From Naasia sp. SYSU D00948 (GTDB taxonomy: Bacteria > Actinomycetota > Actinomycetes > Actinomycetales > Microbacteriaceae), in contig NZ_JAFMTA010000001.1 in the NCBI RefSeq assembly GCF_017916515.1, positions 2,469,127 to 2,533,126 on the forward strand: a stretch of 64,000 bases of DNA. Direction: 5' to 3'. The first letter of the stretch is position 1. Each line of letters starts with the position of its first letter. The notes beneath the pieces were generated by a model that was given only the letters and a program-made list of their open reading frames with translations, searched no databases and had not been told where the DNA came from. Positions 8,763 to 17,337 of the stretch are shown in pieces. A program made the position numbers and the translations under genes.

Positions 8763-9785
8763 ATGCCCTCTCTCCGGCTTCCCGCCGGCGCTGCCGCGCT
8801 GGCCACCGTCCTGCTCGTCTCCGCCTGCGCGCCCGCGTCGGGCGGCGGGGACGACGACACCCTCTCGCTCTACTCGGGACGCGACGAGGAGCTCGTGCAG
8901 CCCCTCATCGACCGCTTCGAGGAGGAGAGCGGGATCCAGGTCGAGGTCCGGTACGGCAACACGGCCGAGATGGCCGCGCTCCTGCTCGAGGAGGGGGAGA
9001 ACACCCCCGCCGACGTGTTCCTGTCGCAGGACGCCGGAGCCCTCGGAGCCCTGAGCGACGCGGGCCTGTTCGAGGTCCTGCCCTCGGAGCTCAGCGGCAC
9101 CGTGCCCGCCGGCTTCACCTCCACCGACGGCACCTGGATCGGCATCACCGGCCGGGCGCGCGTCATCGCCTACGACGCCCAGACTCTCGCCGAGGACCAG
9201 GTCCCCGACAGCGTCGACGCATTCACGAGCCCCGACTGGGCCGGACGCTTCGGCATCGCGCCGGGGAACGCGAGCTTCCAGGCTTTCGTGACGGCCTACC
9301 GCGTGCTCCGCGGCGAGGAGGCCGCCGACGCCTGGGTCGCGGGGATCGCCGCCAACGAGCCGCAGATCTTCGACAACAACCGCGCGATCCTCTCCGCCGT
9401 CAACGACGGCGCCCTGGACGCGGGCCTGCTCAATCACTACTACTGGTTCGGCATGGCCGAGGAGGTCGGAGCGGACGGCATGCGCGCGCAGCTCAAGTTC
9501 CCCGCCGTCGGCGATCCGGGATCGATCGTGAACGTCACCGGCGCCGGGATGCTCGCGGGCGGCAGCGGTGACGACGATGCCCTCACCCTGCTCGAGTTCC
9601 TCGTCTCGGAGGAGGCCCAGGAGTACTTCGTGGACGAGGTGCACGAGTACCCGCTCGTGGAGGGTGTGGCCGCACCCGAGGGGCTTCCCGAGCTCCAGTC
9701 CCTCGTGAACCCCGACCTGGACCTCGCCGACCTCGCCACCCTGTCGGAGACGCAGGAGCTGCTCGCGAAGCACGGGCTCCTGTAG
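8763..9785 (+). CDS. Ferric-iron ABC transporter substrate-binding lipoprotein (FbpA/FutA-like)
   Basis: 340-residue lipoprotein with a lipobox ending VSAC (Cys22), a Gly/Asp linker and a periplasmic-binding-protein fold. The mature start LSLYSGRDEELVQPL and the tandem tyrosines in NHYYWFG are typical of the FbpA/FutA iron(III)-binding group, where paired tyrosines ligate Fe3+ (family knowledge). It is the first gene of a three-gene operon with the permease three bases downstream. The iron box 45 bases upstream supports ferric iron, rather than sulfate or thiamine, as the cargo. Confidence 0.88.
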   Translation: MPSLRLPAGAAALATVLLVSACAPASGGGDDDTLSLYSGRDEELVQPLIDRFEEESGIQVEVRYGNTAEMAALLLEEGENTPADVFLSQDAGALGALSDAGLFEVLPSELSGTVPAGFTSTDGTWIGITGRARVIAYDAQTLAEDQVPDSVDAFTSPDWAGRFGIAPGNASFQAFVTAYRVLRGEEAADAWVAGIAANEPQIFDNNRAILSAVNDGALDAGLLNHYYWFGMAEEVGADGMRAQLKFPAVGDPGSIVNVTGAGMLAGGSGDDDALTLLEFLVSEEAQEYFVDEVHEYPLVEGVAAPEGLPELQSLVNPDLDLADLATLSETQELLAKHGLL

Positions 9786-9788
9786 CCC

Positions 9789-11339
9789 GTGACGGTCGAG
9801 GCGCAGCGGACGGAGGCCGCCGGGCGGACCCGGCGGCCTCCGCTCGCGCTCGCCGCCGCGGGCGCAGGCGTCGCTGTGCTCGCCGTCATCCCGCTCGTCT
9901 ACCTGGTCGTCCGCTCCCTCGAGGCGTTCGCCGCGATCCCGGAGACCCTGCTGCGGCCCCGGGTCGGCGAGCTCCTGGCCAACTCGGTCGTCCTGGCCCT
10001 GGCCGTCGGGGCGGCGTGCCTCGTGCTCGGAACCGCGTCGGGCTGGGTGCTGGCCCGCGTGCGCCTGCCCGTGCGCGCCGCGTGGCTCGTGCTCGCGGCG
10101 CTGCCGCTCGCCGTCCCCTCGTACCTCGCCGCGTACGGCTGGCTCGTGGCCGTGCCCCGCCTGTCCGGCTTCTGGCCGAGCTGGATGGTGCTGACGATGG
10201 CGTGCACGCCGTACGTGACCCTGCCGGTCGCGGCGGCCCTGCGCTCGTCGTCCGGGGAGCTCGAGTCGGTTGCGCGCAGCCTCGGACGGCATCCGCTGCA
10301 GGCGTTCCTGACGGTGACGTGGCCGCGCATCGCGCCGAGCGCGCTCGCCGGGGTGCTCATCGCCCTCCTCTACACGCTCTCCGACTTCGGGGCGGTGTCG
10401 ATGCTCCGCTTCGAGACGCTCACGTGGGGGATCCACTCGGCGTACTCGTCCGCGTTCGACCGGAGCCAGGCCGCGCTGCTGTCGGTCGTGCTCGTCCTGC
10501 TGGCGTTCGCCGTGGTGGTCTCCGAGCGCCGCCTGCGACGCCGCGTCCCGGCGACGCCCTCGCGGTCGGTCCCGGCGTCCTTCCCGGTCCGTCCCTCCCT
10601 CGCGCCCCTGCTGTCCGCCCTCGCGATCGTCCCGCTGCTCGGCGTCGTGGTGCCGATGGCGGGACTCCTCGCCCGGCTCCTGCAGGCCGAGACCCTGCGC
10701 GAGATCGACCTCGGGCGGTTCGCGGCAGCGACCGCCTCGACCCTGGCCCTCGGGGCCGCCGCCGCGGCGCTCACCGTGCTGCTCGCCCTGCCCGTCGCCG
10801 CGCTCGCCGCCCGCTACCGCGGAGCGCTCGTGTCCGTGGTCGAGTCGCTCTCGTTCGTCGGGCAGGCGCTGCCCGGGATCGTGGTCGGGCTCTCGCTCGT
10901 CTTCTTCACGCTCGCGGTCGTCCCGGCGCTGTACCAGGGCGTCGCGGCCCTCGTCTTCGCGTACGCGGTGCTGTTCCTGCCGCGCGCGGTCGGGTCCGTC
11001 CGCTCCGGGCTCGCGCTCGTCCCGCCGCACCTGCTCGACGTGTCGCGCTCGCTGGGAGCGGGACGGATCGCGAGCTGGGCGCGTGTCACGGTCCCGCTCG
11101 CACTGCCGAGCGTCGGCGTCGCGGCCTGTCTCGTGGCGATCTCGGTCGCGAAGGAGCTGCCCGCGACGCTCCTGCTCCGTCCGACGGGCGTGTCCACGCT
11201 CGCCACCGAGCTGTGGGGGAGGACCGAGGTCGCCGAGTACGGGGCAGCGGCGCCCTACGCCGCCATGCTCGTCCTCGTCGCGGCGGTGCCCGCCGTGCTG
11301 CTGTCGGGAGTCGCCTCGACTCCGAGGGAGGAATCATGA
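9789..11339 (+). CDS. Ferric-iron ABC transporter permease (FbpB-like, fused two-half)
   Basis: 516-residue permease with about twelve membrane helices in two homologous halves. Each half carries an EAA-type cytoplasmic loop: residues around ELESVARSLGRHPLQ in the first and LLDVSRSLGAGRIA in the second. This duplicated layout is typical of FbpB iron permeases. The GTG start lies three bases after the lipoprotein stop. The gene's last codons overlap the ATPase start by four bases (ATGA), indicating translational coupling. A few conserved prolines and the RPTGVSTLATELWG C-terminal stretch also match the FbpB group. Confidence 0.87.
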   Translation: MTVEAQRTEAAGRTRRPPLALAAAGAGVAVLAVIPLVYLVVRSLEAFAAIPETLLRPRVGELLANSVVLALAVGAACLVLGTASGWVLARVRLPVRAAWLVLAALPLAVPSYLAAYGWLVAVPRLSGFWPSWMVLTMACTPYVTLPVAAALRSSSGELESVARSLGRHPLQAFLTVTWPRIAPSALAGVLIALLYTLSDFGAVSMLRFETLTWGIHSAYSSAFDRSQAALLSVVLVLLAFAVVVSERRLRRRVPATPSRSVPASFPVRPSLAPLLSALAIVPLLGVVVPMAGLLARLLQAETLREIDLGRFAAATASTLALGAAAAALTVLLALPVAALAARYRGALVSVVESLSFVGQALPGIVVGLSLVFFTLAVVPALYQGVAALVFAYAVLFLPRAVGSVRSGLALVPPHLLDVSRSLGAGRIASWARVTVPLALPSVGVAACLVAISVAKELPATLLLRPTGVSTLATELWGRTEVAEYGAAAPYAAMLVLVAAVPAVLLSGVASTPREES

Positions 11340-12355
11340 CCTGGGTCGACATCGACGGAGCCACCGTCTCGTACTCCCGCACGCCGGTCCTCGATGCCGT
11401 GGACCTGCAGGTCGCGCGCGGGGACCTGGTCGCGGTCCTGGGGCCGAGCGGCTGCGGCAAGACGACGATGCTGCGCGCCATCGCCGGTCACCTCCCGCTC
11501 CGCGCCGGGCGGATCGCCGTGGGGGACCGCATCCTCTCCGCTCCCGGGCACACCGTGCGGCCGGAGAAGCGGGGCGTCGGGTGGGTGCCGCAGGAGGGGT
11601 CCCTCTTCCCGCATCTCAGCGTCCGCGACAACATCGCGTACGGCCTCCGCTCGGGGCAGGGGCGGAAGGAGCGTGTCGAGGAGCTCGCCGAGCTCGTCGG
11701 ACTGGGCGAGCTCCTCGACCGCGCACCGCATCAGCTCTCGGGCGGCCAGGGGCAGCGGGTCGCGCTCGCCCGCGCCCTCGCCCCGCGGCCGGACCTCCTG
11801 CTGCTCGACGAGCCGTTCGCGGCCCTCGACCGCAAGCTGCGGGCGGCGCTGCGCGTCGACGTCGCGGAGCTGCTCCGCACCCAGCGGACCACAGCGCTCC
11901 TCGTCACCCACGACCAGGAGGAGGCGCTGAGCCTCGCGGATCGCGTCGCGGTCGTCCGCGAGGGACGCGTGCTGCAGGTCGGCACGCCCCGTGAGGTCTA
12001 CGAGAACCCGGTCGACAGGTGGACCGCGGACTTCATCGGGGAGACGATCGAGGTGCCCGGGACCCTGTCCGGGGGCCGGCTCGAGACGCCGCTCGGGGTG
12101 CTGCGGGCGGCGCACCGCATCGGCGACGGGCAGGTCCGCGTCGTGCTCCGGCCGGAGTGGATCCGCCTGTCCGGCGGGTCCGGCATCCCGGGTCGGGTGC
12201 GCTCGATCCAGTACGCCGGACACGATGCGCTGGTCGAGGTGAGCACCGAGAACGGGCTGCAGGTGACAGCTCGAACCGCGGCGCCGTTCTTCCCGGCGCC
12301 GGGCGACGACGTCACGGTGTCGGTGCATCGGAGCGCCCTCGTGTACCGCGACTGA
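11336..12355 (+). CDS. Ferric-iron ABC transporter ATP-binding protein (FbpC-like)
   Basis: 339-residue ATPase that powers the importer formed with the two preceding genes. It has Walker A GPSGCGKTT, Q-loop in VPQEGSLFP, signature LSGGQGQRVALARAL, Walker B LLLLDEPFAALD and switch histidine in LLVTHDQEEAL. After residue about 240 a TOBE-like regulatory domain follows (VRVVLRPEWIRLS region), as in MalK/PotA/FbpC-type ATPases. It overlaps the permease stop by four bases. Confidence 0.87.
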   Translation: MTWVDIDGATVSYSRTPVLDAVDLQVARGDLVAVLGPSGCGKTTMLRAIAGHLPLRAGRIAVGDRILSAPGHTVRPEKRGVGWVPQEGSLFPHLSVRDNIAYGLRSGQGRKERVEELAELVGLGELLDRAPHQLSGGQGQRVALARALAPRPDLLLLDEPFAALDRKLRAALRVDVAELLRTQRTTALLVTHDQEEALSLADRVAVVREGRVLQVGTPREVYENPVDRWTADFIGETIEVPGTLSGGRLETPLGVLRAAHRIGDGQVRVVLRPEWIRLSGGSGIPGRVRSIQYAGHDALVEVSTENGLQVTARTAAPFFPAPGDDVTVSVHRSALVYRD

Positions 12356-12471
12356 GCGCACCGGCGCAGCCGCCGGGGCGTGAGGGTCGCCCTAGCAGAA
12401 GCGCCTGTCCCTCTGTCTGGGGGTTCGGTTCGGCCGTGGAGTGCGCTCCGCCTCTGCCAGACTCGCTCGCC

Positions 12472-13287
12472 ATGACGGATACACAGCACCCCGCCCCCAC
12501 CGAGCCCGCGTACGCCGCGCCTGCTCCGGCCGCTCCGGCACCCGTCGGGCGCACCAACGGCCTCGGCATCGCCGCCCTCGTCGTGGGCATCGTCGCCCTC
12601 GTCCTCGGCCTCATCCCGTTCGTCAGCTACTTCGGCGCGTTCCTCGCCTTCGTCGGCCTCGTCCTCGGCGTCATCGGCCTCGTCCTCAAGGGCCGGAAGA
12701 AGGGCATCGCGATCGCCGGGACGATCGTGTCCGGCATCGCCCTGATCCTCGCGATCGTGCTCTCGGTGGTCTACACGACGGCGATCGTGTCCTCGGTCAA
12801 CAAGGCGATCGAGGAGGGCGCCCCCGGTGTCCAGGGGCCCGCGGTCGACGTGCCGGCCGACGAGGAGCCCGCGACGGACGGGGCCGCCGGCGAGCAGACC
12901 TCCGAGAACGTCCTCGTGCTCGGTCAGACCATGGTCTGGAACGACGGCATCGAGATGACCGTCAGCGCTCCGGTGGAGTTCACGCCGAGCGAGACCTCGT
13001 ACGGCTACGAGCCGGGCCAGATCGCGGTCCTGTTCCAGGTGACCATCACGAACAACAGCGCCGAGCAGCTCGAGCCGCTCTCGTTCTCCCTCGTCTCCTC
13101 GGGCGGAGCGGACGCCGCGTACATCATCGACACCGCTCAGGGCATCGAGGGCGCTCCCGCGAACACGATCCTGCCGGGCGAGTCGATCACCTGGCAGGAG
13201 GCGTACGCCGTCCTCGACCCGGCCGACATCGCCTTCCAGAGCTCGCCAGGCCTCCTCTACGACGAGGCCATCTGGACCAGCCAGTAG
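12472..13287 (+). CDS. DUF4190/DUF4352-like membrane-anchored protein
   Basis: 271-residue protein. The first about 30 residues are Ala/Pro-rich cytosolic sequence. Two hydrophobic segments follow, around residues 32-65 and 78-105 (IAALVVGIVALVLGLIPF and related), joined by a GRKKG loop as in DUF4190 proteins. After an acidic linker the C-terminal about 130 residues are a beta-sandwich-like domain (ITNNSAEQLEPLSFSL), similar to the DUF4352/telokin-like domain of secreted actinobacterial proteins. The C-terminal domain is probably extracellytoplasmic. The function is unknown. It is monocistronic and ends at a strong terminator hairpin. Confidence 0.7.
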   Translation: MTDTQHPAPTEPAYAAPAPAAPAPVGRTNGLGIAALVVGIVALVLGLIPFVSYFGAFLAFVGLVLGVIGLVLKGRKKGIAIAGTIVSGIALILAIVLSVVYTTAIVSSVNKAIEEGAPGVQGPAVDVPADEEPATDGAAGEQTSENVLVLGQTMVWNDGIEMTVSAPVEFTPSETSYGYEPGQIAVLFQVTITNNSAEQLEPLSFSLVSSGGADAAYIIDTAQGIEGAPANTILPGESITWQEAYAVLDPADIAFQSSPGLLYDEAIWTSQ

Positions 13288-13302
13288 CGACTGCAGCAAC
13301 GG

Positions 13303-13339
13303 AAGGCCCCGGCCGGGATCGCGTCCCGGCCGGGGCCTT
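13303..13339 (+). terminator. Strong stem-loop terminator after the DUF4190-like gene
   Basis: A perfect 16-bp inverted repeat, AAGGCCCCGGCCGGGA with its complement, encloses a five-base loop (TCGCG) 16 bases after the stop at 13287. There is no long U run, but the flanking AA/TT pairs fit an actinobacterial intrinsic terminator. It lies between convergent genes and may act in both directions. Confidence 0.75.
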
Positions 13340-13373
13340 CGTCGTCGTCCGCCTCGTCGTCCGTGTGATCCGT

Positions 13374-13428
13374 CGATGTGCCACTTGGTGCGGTCAAACG
13401 GCCGGAATGCGCGCACCAGGTGGCATCT
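13374..13428. repeat. Intergenic palindromic repeat, family 1, copy A
   Basis: Imperfect inverted repeat: arms GATG(TG)CCACTTGGTGC and GCACCAGGTGGCATC flank a core that reads, on the minus strand, CATTCCGGCCGTTTGACC. Its reverse complement aligns with copies at 13981-14037 and 59278-59334 in both arms and core. It sits between the convergent ends of the DUF4190-like gene and glutathione peroxidase. Confidence 0.75.
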
Positions 13429-13438
13429 CGGCGGGAGG

Positions 13439-13942
13439 TCAGGACGCCGCGGGCAGGTGCTCCTCGATCAGCGACACGACCTCGGGAGCGTCCGGCTGCG
13501 TCGTCGGCCGGAAGCGGAAGATCCGGCCGTCAGGCGTGACGAGGAACTTCTCGAAGTTCCAGCTCACGTTGCCCGCCTTGCCGTCCGGGTCCGGCGTCTG
13601 CGTGAGGAGGGCGTAGAGCGGGTGCCTGCTCCGGCCGTTGACCTTCACCTTCCCGAACATCGGGAACGTCACGCCCCAGGTGGTCGAGCAGTACTCCTTG
13701 ATCGCGTCCTCGGAGCCGAGCTCCTGCAGGAACTGGTTGCTGGGGAAGCCCAGCACCGTGAACCCGCGGTCCCCGTAGGTCCGCTGGAGCTCCTCGAGCT
13801 TCTCGTACTGCGGCGTGAGTCCGCACCGGGACGCGACGTTGACGATGAGCTTCACCTTGCCGGCGTAGGGGGCGAGCGTGGTCTCCTCGCCGTCGATCGT
13901 GAGGACAGGGATGTCGTGGAGTTCCATAGCGCTGCTCACCAT
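13439..13942 (-). CDS. Glutathione peroxidase-family thiol peroxidase
   Basis: 167-residue cytosolic peroxidase that reduces hydroperoxides. The active-site stretch NVASRCGLTPQY places the peroxidatic cysteine at about C40. The partner glutamine is in NQFLQE, and the tryptophan/asparagine are in WNFEKFLV. A second cysteine (about C85, KEYCSTTWG) is at the position used as resolving cysteine in thioredoxin-dependent members, so thioredoxin or mycothiol rather than glutathione is the likely reductant (inference; actinomycetes lack glutathione). The usual FPCNQF is FPSNQF here. ATG 13942 is preceded by AAGGGA; MELHD at 13927 is an alternative. The gene is bracketed by two copies of an inverted repeat. 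Confidence 0.85.
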   Translation of the reverse strand: MVSSAMELHDIPVLTIDGEETTLAPYAGKVKLIVNVASRCGLTPQYEKLEELQRTYGDRGFTVLGFPSNQFLQELGSEDAIKEYCSTTWGVTFPMFGKVKVNGRSRHPLYALLTQTPDPDGKAGNVSWNFEKFLVTPDGRIFRFRPTTQPDAPEVVSLIEEHLPAAS

Positions 13943-13980
13943 CGCATCCCTTGCTGGGGGTTCGGGCTTCCCATCCCGGT

Positions 13981-14037
13981 CGAAGTGCCACGTGGTGCGC
14001 CCATTCCGCGGGTTTGACCGCACCGAGTGGCACTTCG
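13981..14037. repeat. Intergenic palindromic repeat, family 1, copy B
   Basis: The 19-nt arms at 13981-13999 and 14019-14037 (CGAAGTGCCACGTGGTGCG and complement) match at 17 of 19 positions. The loop CCCATTCCGCGGGTTTGAC aligns with the core of copies A (reverse strand) and C. It is located between the glutathione peroxidase start and the stop of the metalloprotease gene. Confidence 0.75.
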
Positions 14038-14105
14038 AGGGGATCCGGGAACGGCAACGGCGGCGGGGACCGGGAGGCCCGCCGCCGCCGTCGCTGGGTG
14101 TGGAG

Positions 14106-16244
14106 CTACCGCCTGCCGCTGCCCGTGTTGGTCACGGTGAGGTTGTAGCCCGCGTCGAGGAACGTCAGGTCACCGGTCGGGAGGTTCGAGACCAGCGTCG
14201 CGAAGTCCCTGTTCTGCCCGTTCGCGCACTTCGTGTTGAAGCCGCTCTGGGAGATGGCGTCACCCTCGAGGCGGTACACGTAGTTGCCCGCCTCGTCGGT
14301 GATCTCGAACGGCGACTGCACGCCCGGGGTGAGGTCGCACGAGGCGACCACCTGCAGCGTCCAGTTGTTGTCCTGCGCACCGGTCGTCTCGAACCACGAG
14401 CCGTCCGCCGAGCTCAGGACCGCGTCCGCCCCGTTGACCCGGACGTCGTCCACGAACCAGCCGGTGTCGAGGTACGCCGCGTCGGTCGAGTAGCGGAAGC
14501 GGACGTCGGTCGCGCCCTCCGGCAGCTGGGCCGTGTAGTGGACGTACACCGGCTCGTCGACGAAGTACTCGCCGCCGGAGGTGCCGGTGATGCCGTTGCC
14601 CTCGGTGTTGTTGCCGTGCGGGTCGTCGTTCGTCGTAACCACGGCGCCCGAGTCGTCGACCACCGGGACCGTGACCCACTCGCCGTCGACGAGCGCCTCC
14701 ACGAATCCGTAGTCCCAGCCCTCCTCGATGAAGTGCCAGGTCCAGAAGTCGAGCGAGGTGACCTCGCCGGTCACGTCGACGTCCAGGATGTTGTCCGCCT
14801 GGCTCTCGTAGCCCGCGTACCAGTGGGTCTCGCCGGTGTGCGGAGCGACGCTCGTGGTGTCCTCGCCGTCGAGCGCGATGGTCACGTTCGGGCCGGGGTT
14901 GCGGAAGCGCTCGACCTGAAGGCCGTAGGGCAGCGCGACCGGGGTCTGCGCGTTGTCGCGCTTCGCCCACTTGGACGCCGGCTGCGCGCCGCGGTTGCTG
15001 CCGCGGCCGTCCCAGAACTCGTCGTCCGCGATGTCGATCGTCCAGCTCGTGGAGGCCGGGTCGCCGAAGTCGACGGCCTTGATGTCGAAGCGCTCCGACT
15101 CCTCGTCGTCCAGGTAGACCGCGACGGCCCAGTCCTGGAACAGCACGTCGACGCTGCGGAGACCGGCACCGGTCTGGGCGTTGAACTCGTCGATCGCCGC
15201 CTGGACGCCCTCCATGCCGTCGGCCTGGTTCTCGAAGATCAGCTTGATCAGGAGGTCGCCACCCGCGCCGTCGTACTGGAGGTCGGGCGTGTACGTGCCG
15301 TCGCCGTTGCCGCCCGCCTGCTCCCACAGGTACTGGAAGAAGGTGTACGAGGCGCCGTAGTTCTCGAGGCCCCCGCCCCATCTCGTGAGGGACGTCTCCG
15401 CGTAGAACACCTGGTGGTAGGTCAGGTGCGAGCCGCCGACGTCGTAGCCGTTGAGGAAGACCGCGAAGTCCGCGAGGCCCTCGTCCACCCAGGAGAGCTC
15501 GCCCGGGTCGCTGTAGTTGTGCAGCAGGTGCTCGAGCTCGTGCGCGACGACGCCCTCGTAGAGGGTCGGCTGGTCGTTCTCCGGGTCGCCGTCGTTCCAC
15601 GGGGAGTCGGCGGGCCCGACACGGTTCGCCCAGTCGAACGCGTCGATGACGATCACGTTCATGCCGGAGGAGTCGATGAACTCCGGAGCGAAGTACCCCG
15701 CGGTGTAGGTGGTCTCCTCGCAGTCGTAGTAGTTCGTGTCCTGCACGTTGTAGACGACCATCACGAGCGAGTCGCTCGCGGGCTCGTCCGGGTCGGCCGC
15801 ATTCATGGGGCCGAAGTGCTCTTCGTCGACAGCGACGACCTGGCTGGCGAGCTCGTCGCCGAGGTAGTTGATCTGCGCCTGGGTCAGGGTGTACTCGGCC
15901 GCCTGGTGCGTGGAGCACGGCACGAACTCGTCGCCCGGCGTCGGGTCGAATGCCGGGTCCAGACTCGGCACACCGGACGGCGCGGTGCCGTCGAGCGGGG
16001 TGCCGACCGGGACGTAGACGTACACCGGGGTGCCGTCGGGGGTCGCCCCGGCGTAGGCCCTCGTGAAGTCCTGGTCGTACGTTCCGCCCGCCTCGCTGTC
16101 GTTGAGGGGAAGAGTCAGCGTCGGCTCTCCGGGAACGTTCTCATGATCGTCAGCACTCGCCGGAGCGGCAGCGACGACGGTGAGCGCCAGGGCCGTGGCG
16201 CTCGCGAGCACCGTTCCGAGCGCTCTCCGTGGAATTGGTTGCAC
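14106..16244 (-). CDS. Secreted M6-like (immune inhibitor A-type) zinc metalloprotease
   Basis: 712-residue exported protein. The GTG at 16244 follows GGAGG by six bases and gives a clean signal peptide (RR, hydrophobic core, APASA then DDHEN, cleavage after about A31). The catalytic motif is HELEH at 235-239, followed by the NYSDPGELSWVDEGLADF stretch, as in gluzincin-type secreted proteases related to immune inhibitor A. The C-terminal half looks like beta-sandwich modules of the MAM/choice-of-anchor type (repeated W-F-V-D-D-V-R-V and Y-x-G-Y-E-S motifs). I see no LPXTG or membrane anchor. It would degrade extracellular protein. M6 is my best family assignment; other HExxH secreted families are possible. 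Confidence 0.75.
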   Translation of the reverse strand: MQPIPRRALGTVLASATALALTVVAAAPASADDHENVPGEPTLTLPLNDSEAGGTYDQDFTRAYAGATPDGTPVYVYVPVGTPLDGTAPSGVPSLDPAFDPTPGDEFVPCSTHQAAEYTLTQAQINYLGDELASQVVAVDEEHFGPMNAADPDEPASDSLVMVVYNVQDTNYYDCEETTYTAGYFAPEFIDSSGMNVIVIDAFDWANRVGPADSPWNDGDPENDQPTLYEGVVAHELEHLLHNYSDPGELSWVDEGLADFAVFLNGYDVGGSHLTYHQVFYAETSLTRWGGGLENYGASYTFFQYLWEQAGGNGDGTYTPDLQYDGAGGDLLIKLIFENQADGMEGVQAAIDEFNAQTGAGLRSVDVLFQDWAVAVYLDDEESERFDIKAVDFGDPASTSWTIDIADDEFWDGRGSNRGAQPASKWAKRDNAQTPVALPYGLQVERFRNPGPNVTIALDGEDTTSVAPHTGETHWYAGYESQADNILDVDVTGEVTSLDFWTWHFIEEGWDYGFVEALVDGEWVTVPVVDDSGAVVTTNDDPHGNNTEGNGITGTSGGEYFVDEPVYVHYTAQLPEGATDVRFRYSTDAAYLDTGWFVDDVRVNGADAVLSSADGSWFETTGAQDNNWTLQVVASCDLTPGVQSPFEITDEAGNYVYRLEGDAISQSGFNTKCANGQNRDFATLVSNLPTGDLTFLDAGYNLTVTNTGSGRR

Positions 16245-16531
16245 AGTGCACCTCCAGGTAGGGGTTCGCCCGGACAGGTGTGAGCCGGACGGAACCGGAC
16301 CGCGTCGTCCCCGCACCGGGTTCGGAGGGGGGCCAAGCGACAATAACGGACAGCAAACTATGAGCAATAGGGGTACGGGCAAGTCGCCTCTTCGGCCGAC
16401 TGTCGATCCCGGACGCGTGGGTCATGCGTTCTCGGGGGACAGGGGACCCGACTCTGATCGCGCCGTAAATGCGGCGCTGAGCAGGGACGGAAGCGCGCCG
16501 GTCTCGATCCGGTGGGGACGGAAGGAGTCTC

Positions 16532-17263
16532 GTGGAGGGTGTGCACATCGGCACCTCGGGTTGGAGCTACGCCCACTGGGAGGACGTCCTGTACCCGCCC
16601 GGAACCTCCTCCTGGGACCGCCTCGGCCACTACCTGAGGCATTTCCGCACGGTCGAGCTGAACTCCAGCTACTACCGATGGCCCCGCACCGCGTCCTTCG
16701 CGAGCTGGCGCCGGCGCCTCCCGCCGGGGTTCCTGCTGTCGGTGAAGGCGCCCCGCGGTCTGACGCACGCCAAGCGGCTGTACGCACCGGAGACGTGGGT
16801 CCGGCGCATCGCCGAGTGCTGGCATGAGCTGGGGGACAAGCGCGCCGTGCTCCTGGTGCAGCTGCCGCCCTCCTTCGAGCGGGACGACGCGCGTCTCGAC
16901 TACTTCCTCGGGCAGCTTCCGCGCTGGATGACCGTCGCCGTCGAGCTCCGTCACCCGAGCTGGCACGTCGACGACGTGTTCGCCCTGCTCGAGCGCCACG
17001 GGGCGGCCTACTGCGTCATGAGCGGAGCAGGGCTTCCGTGCATCATGCGCGCGACCTCGTCGACCGTCTACGTCCGCCTGCACGGGCCGGACCACGACCA
17101 CCTGTACGGCGGGTCCTACTCCGACGAGGACCTCGGATGGTGGGCCGACCGGATCCGCGGATGGCACGGGGCGGGCAAAGAGGTGTTCGTCTACTTCAAC
17201 AACGACGGCGGGGGCAACGCCGTCCGGAACGCGTGGACGCTCCGCGGGATGCTCGGCGCCTGA
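16532..17263 (+). CDS. DUF72 (YecE-type) TIM-barrel protein
   Basis: 243-residue DUF72 protein, a TIM-barrel family of unknown function. It begins HIGTSGWSYAHWEDVLYPPG and carries VELNSSYYRWP, a ChxP-like VELRHPSWH and VYVRLHGPD plus VFVYFNNDGGGNAVRNA, all family landmarks. The GTG at 16532 follows GGAAGGAG. A 287-base region upstream separates it from the divergent protease gene. A second, longer DUF72 paralogue is at 52965-53822. Confidence 0.85.
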   Translation: MEGVHIGTSGWSYAHWEDVLYPPGTSSWDRLGHYLRHFRTVELNSSYYRWPRTASFASWRRRLPPGFLLSVKAPRGLTHAKRLYAPETWVRRIAECWHELGDKRAVLLVQLPPSFERDDARLDYFLGQLPRWMTVAVELRHPSWHVDDVFALLERHGAAYCVMSGAGLPCIMRATSSTVYVRLHGPDHDHLYGGSYSDEDLGWWADRIRGWHGAGKEVFVYFNNDGGGNAVRNAWTLRGMLGA

Positions 17264-17337
17264 CCGGCGGGCGGGACGAGCGGACGTAACGGTCGCGGCA
17301 TAGTGGAGGGGCGACCGCGAGCGAGGAAGGGAACCGG

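Noticed and set aside
6066-11030. A single very long minus-strand open frame of more than 1600 codons
   Set aside because: Only 6066-8654 has protein-family motifs. The rest is antisense to the iron transporter genes and has Arg/Gly/Asp-rich composition typical of a shadow frame in high-GC DNA.
16245-16531. 287-base gap before the DUF72 gene considered for a small RNA or gene
   Set aside because: It contains an A/T-richer patch near 16340-16375 suitable for divergent promoters but no convincing coding frame or stable hairpin.
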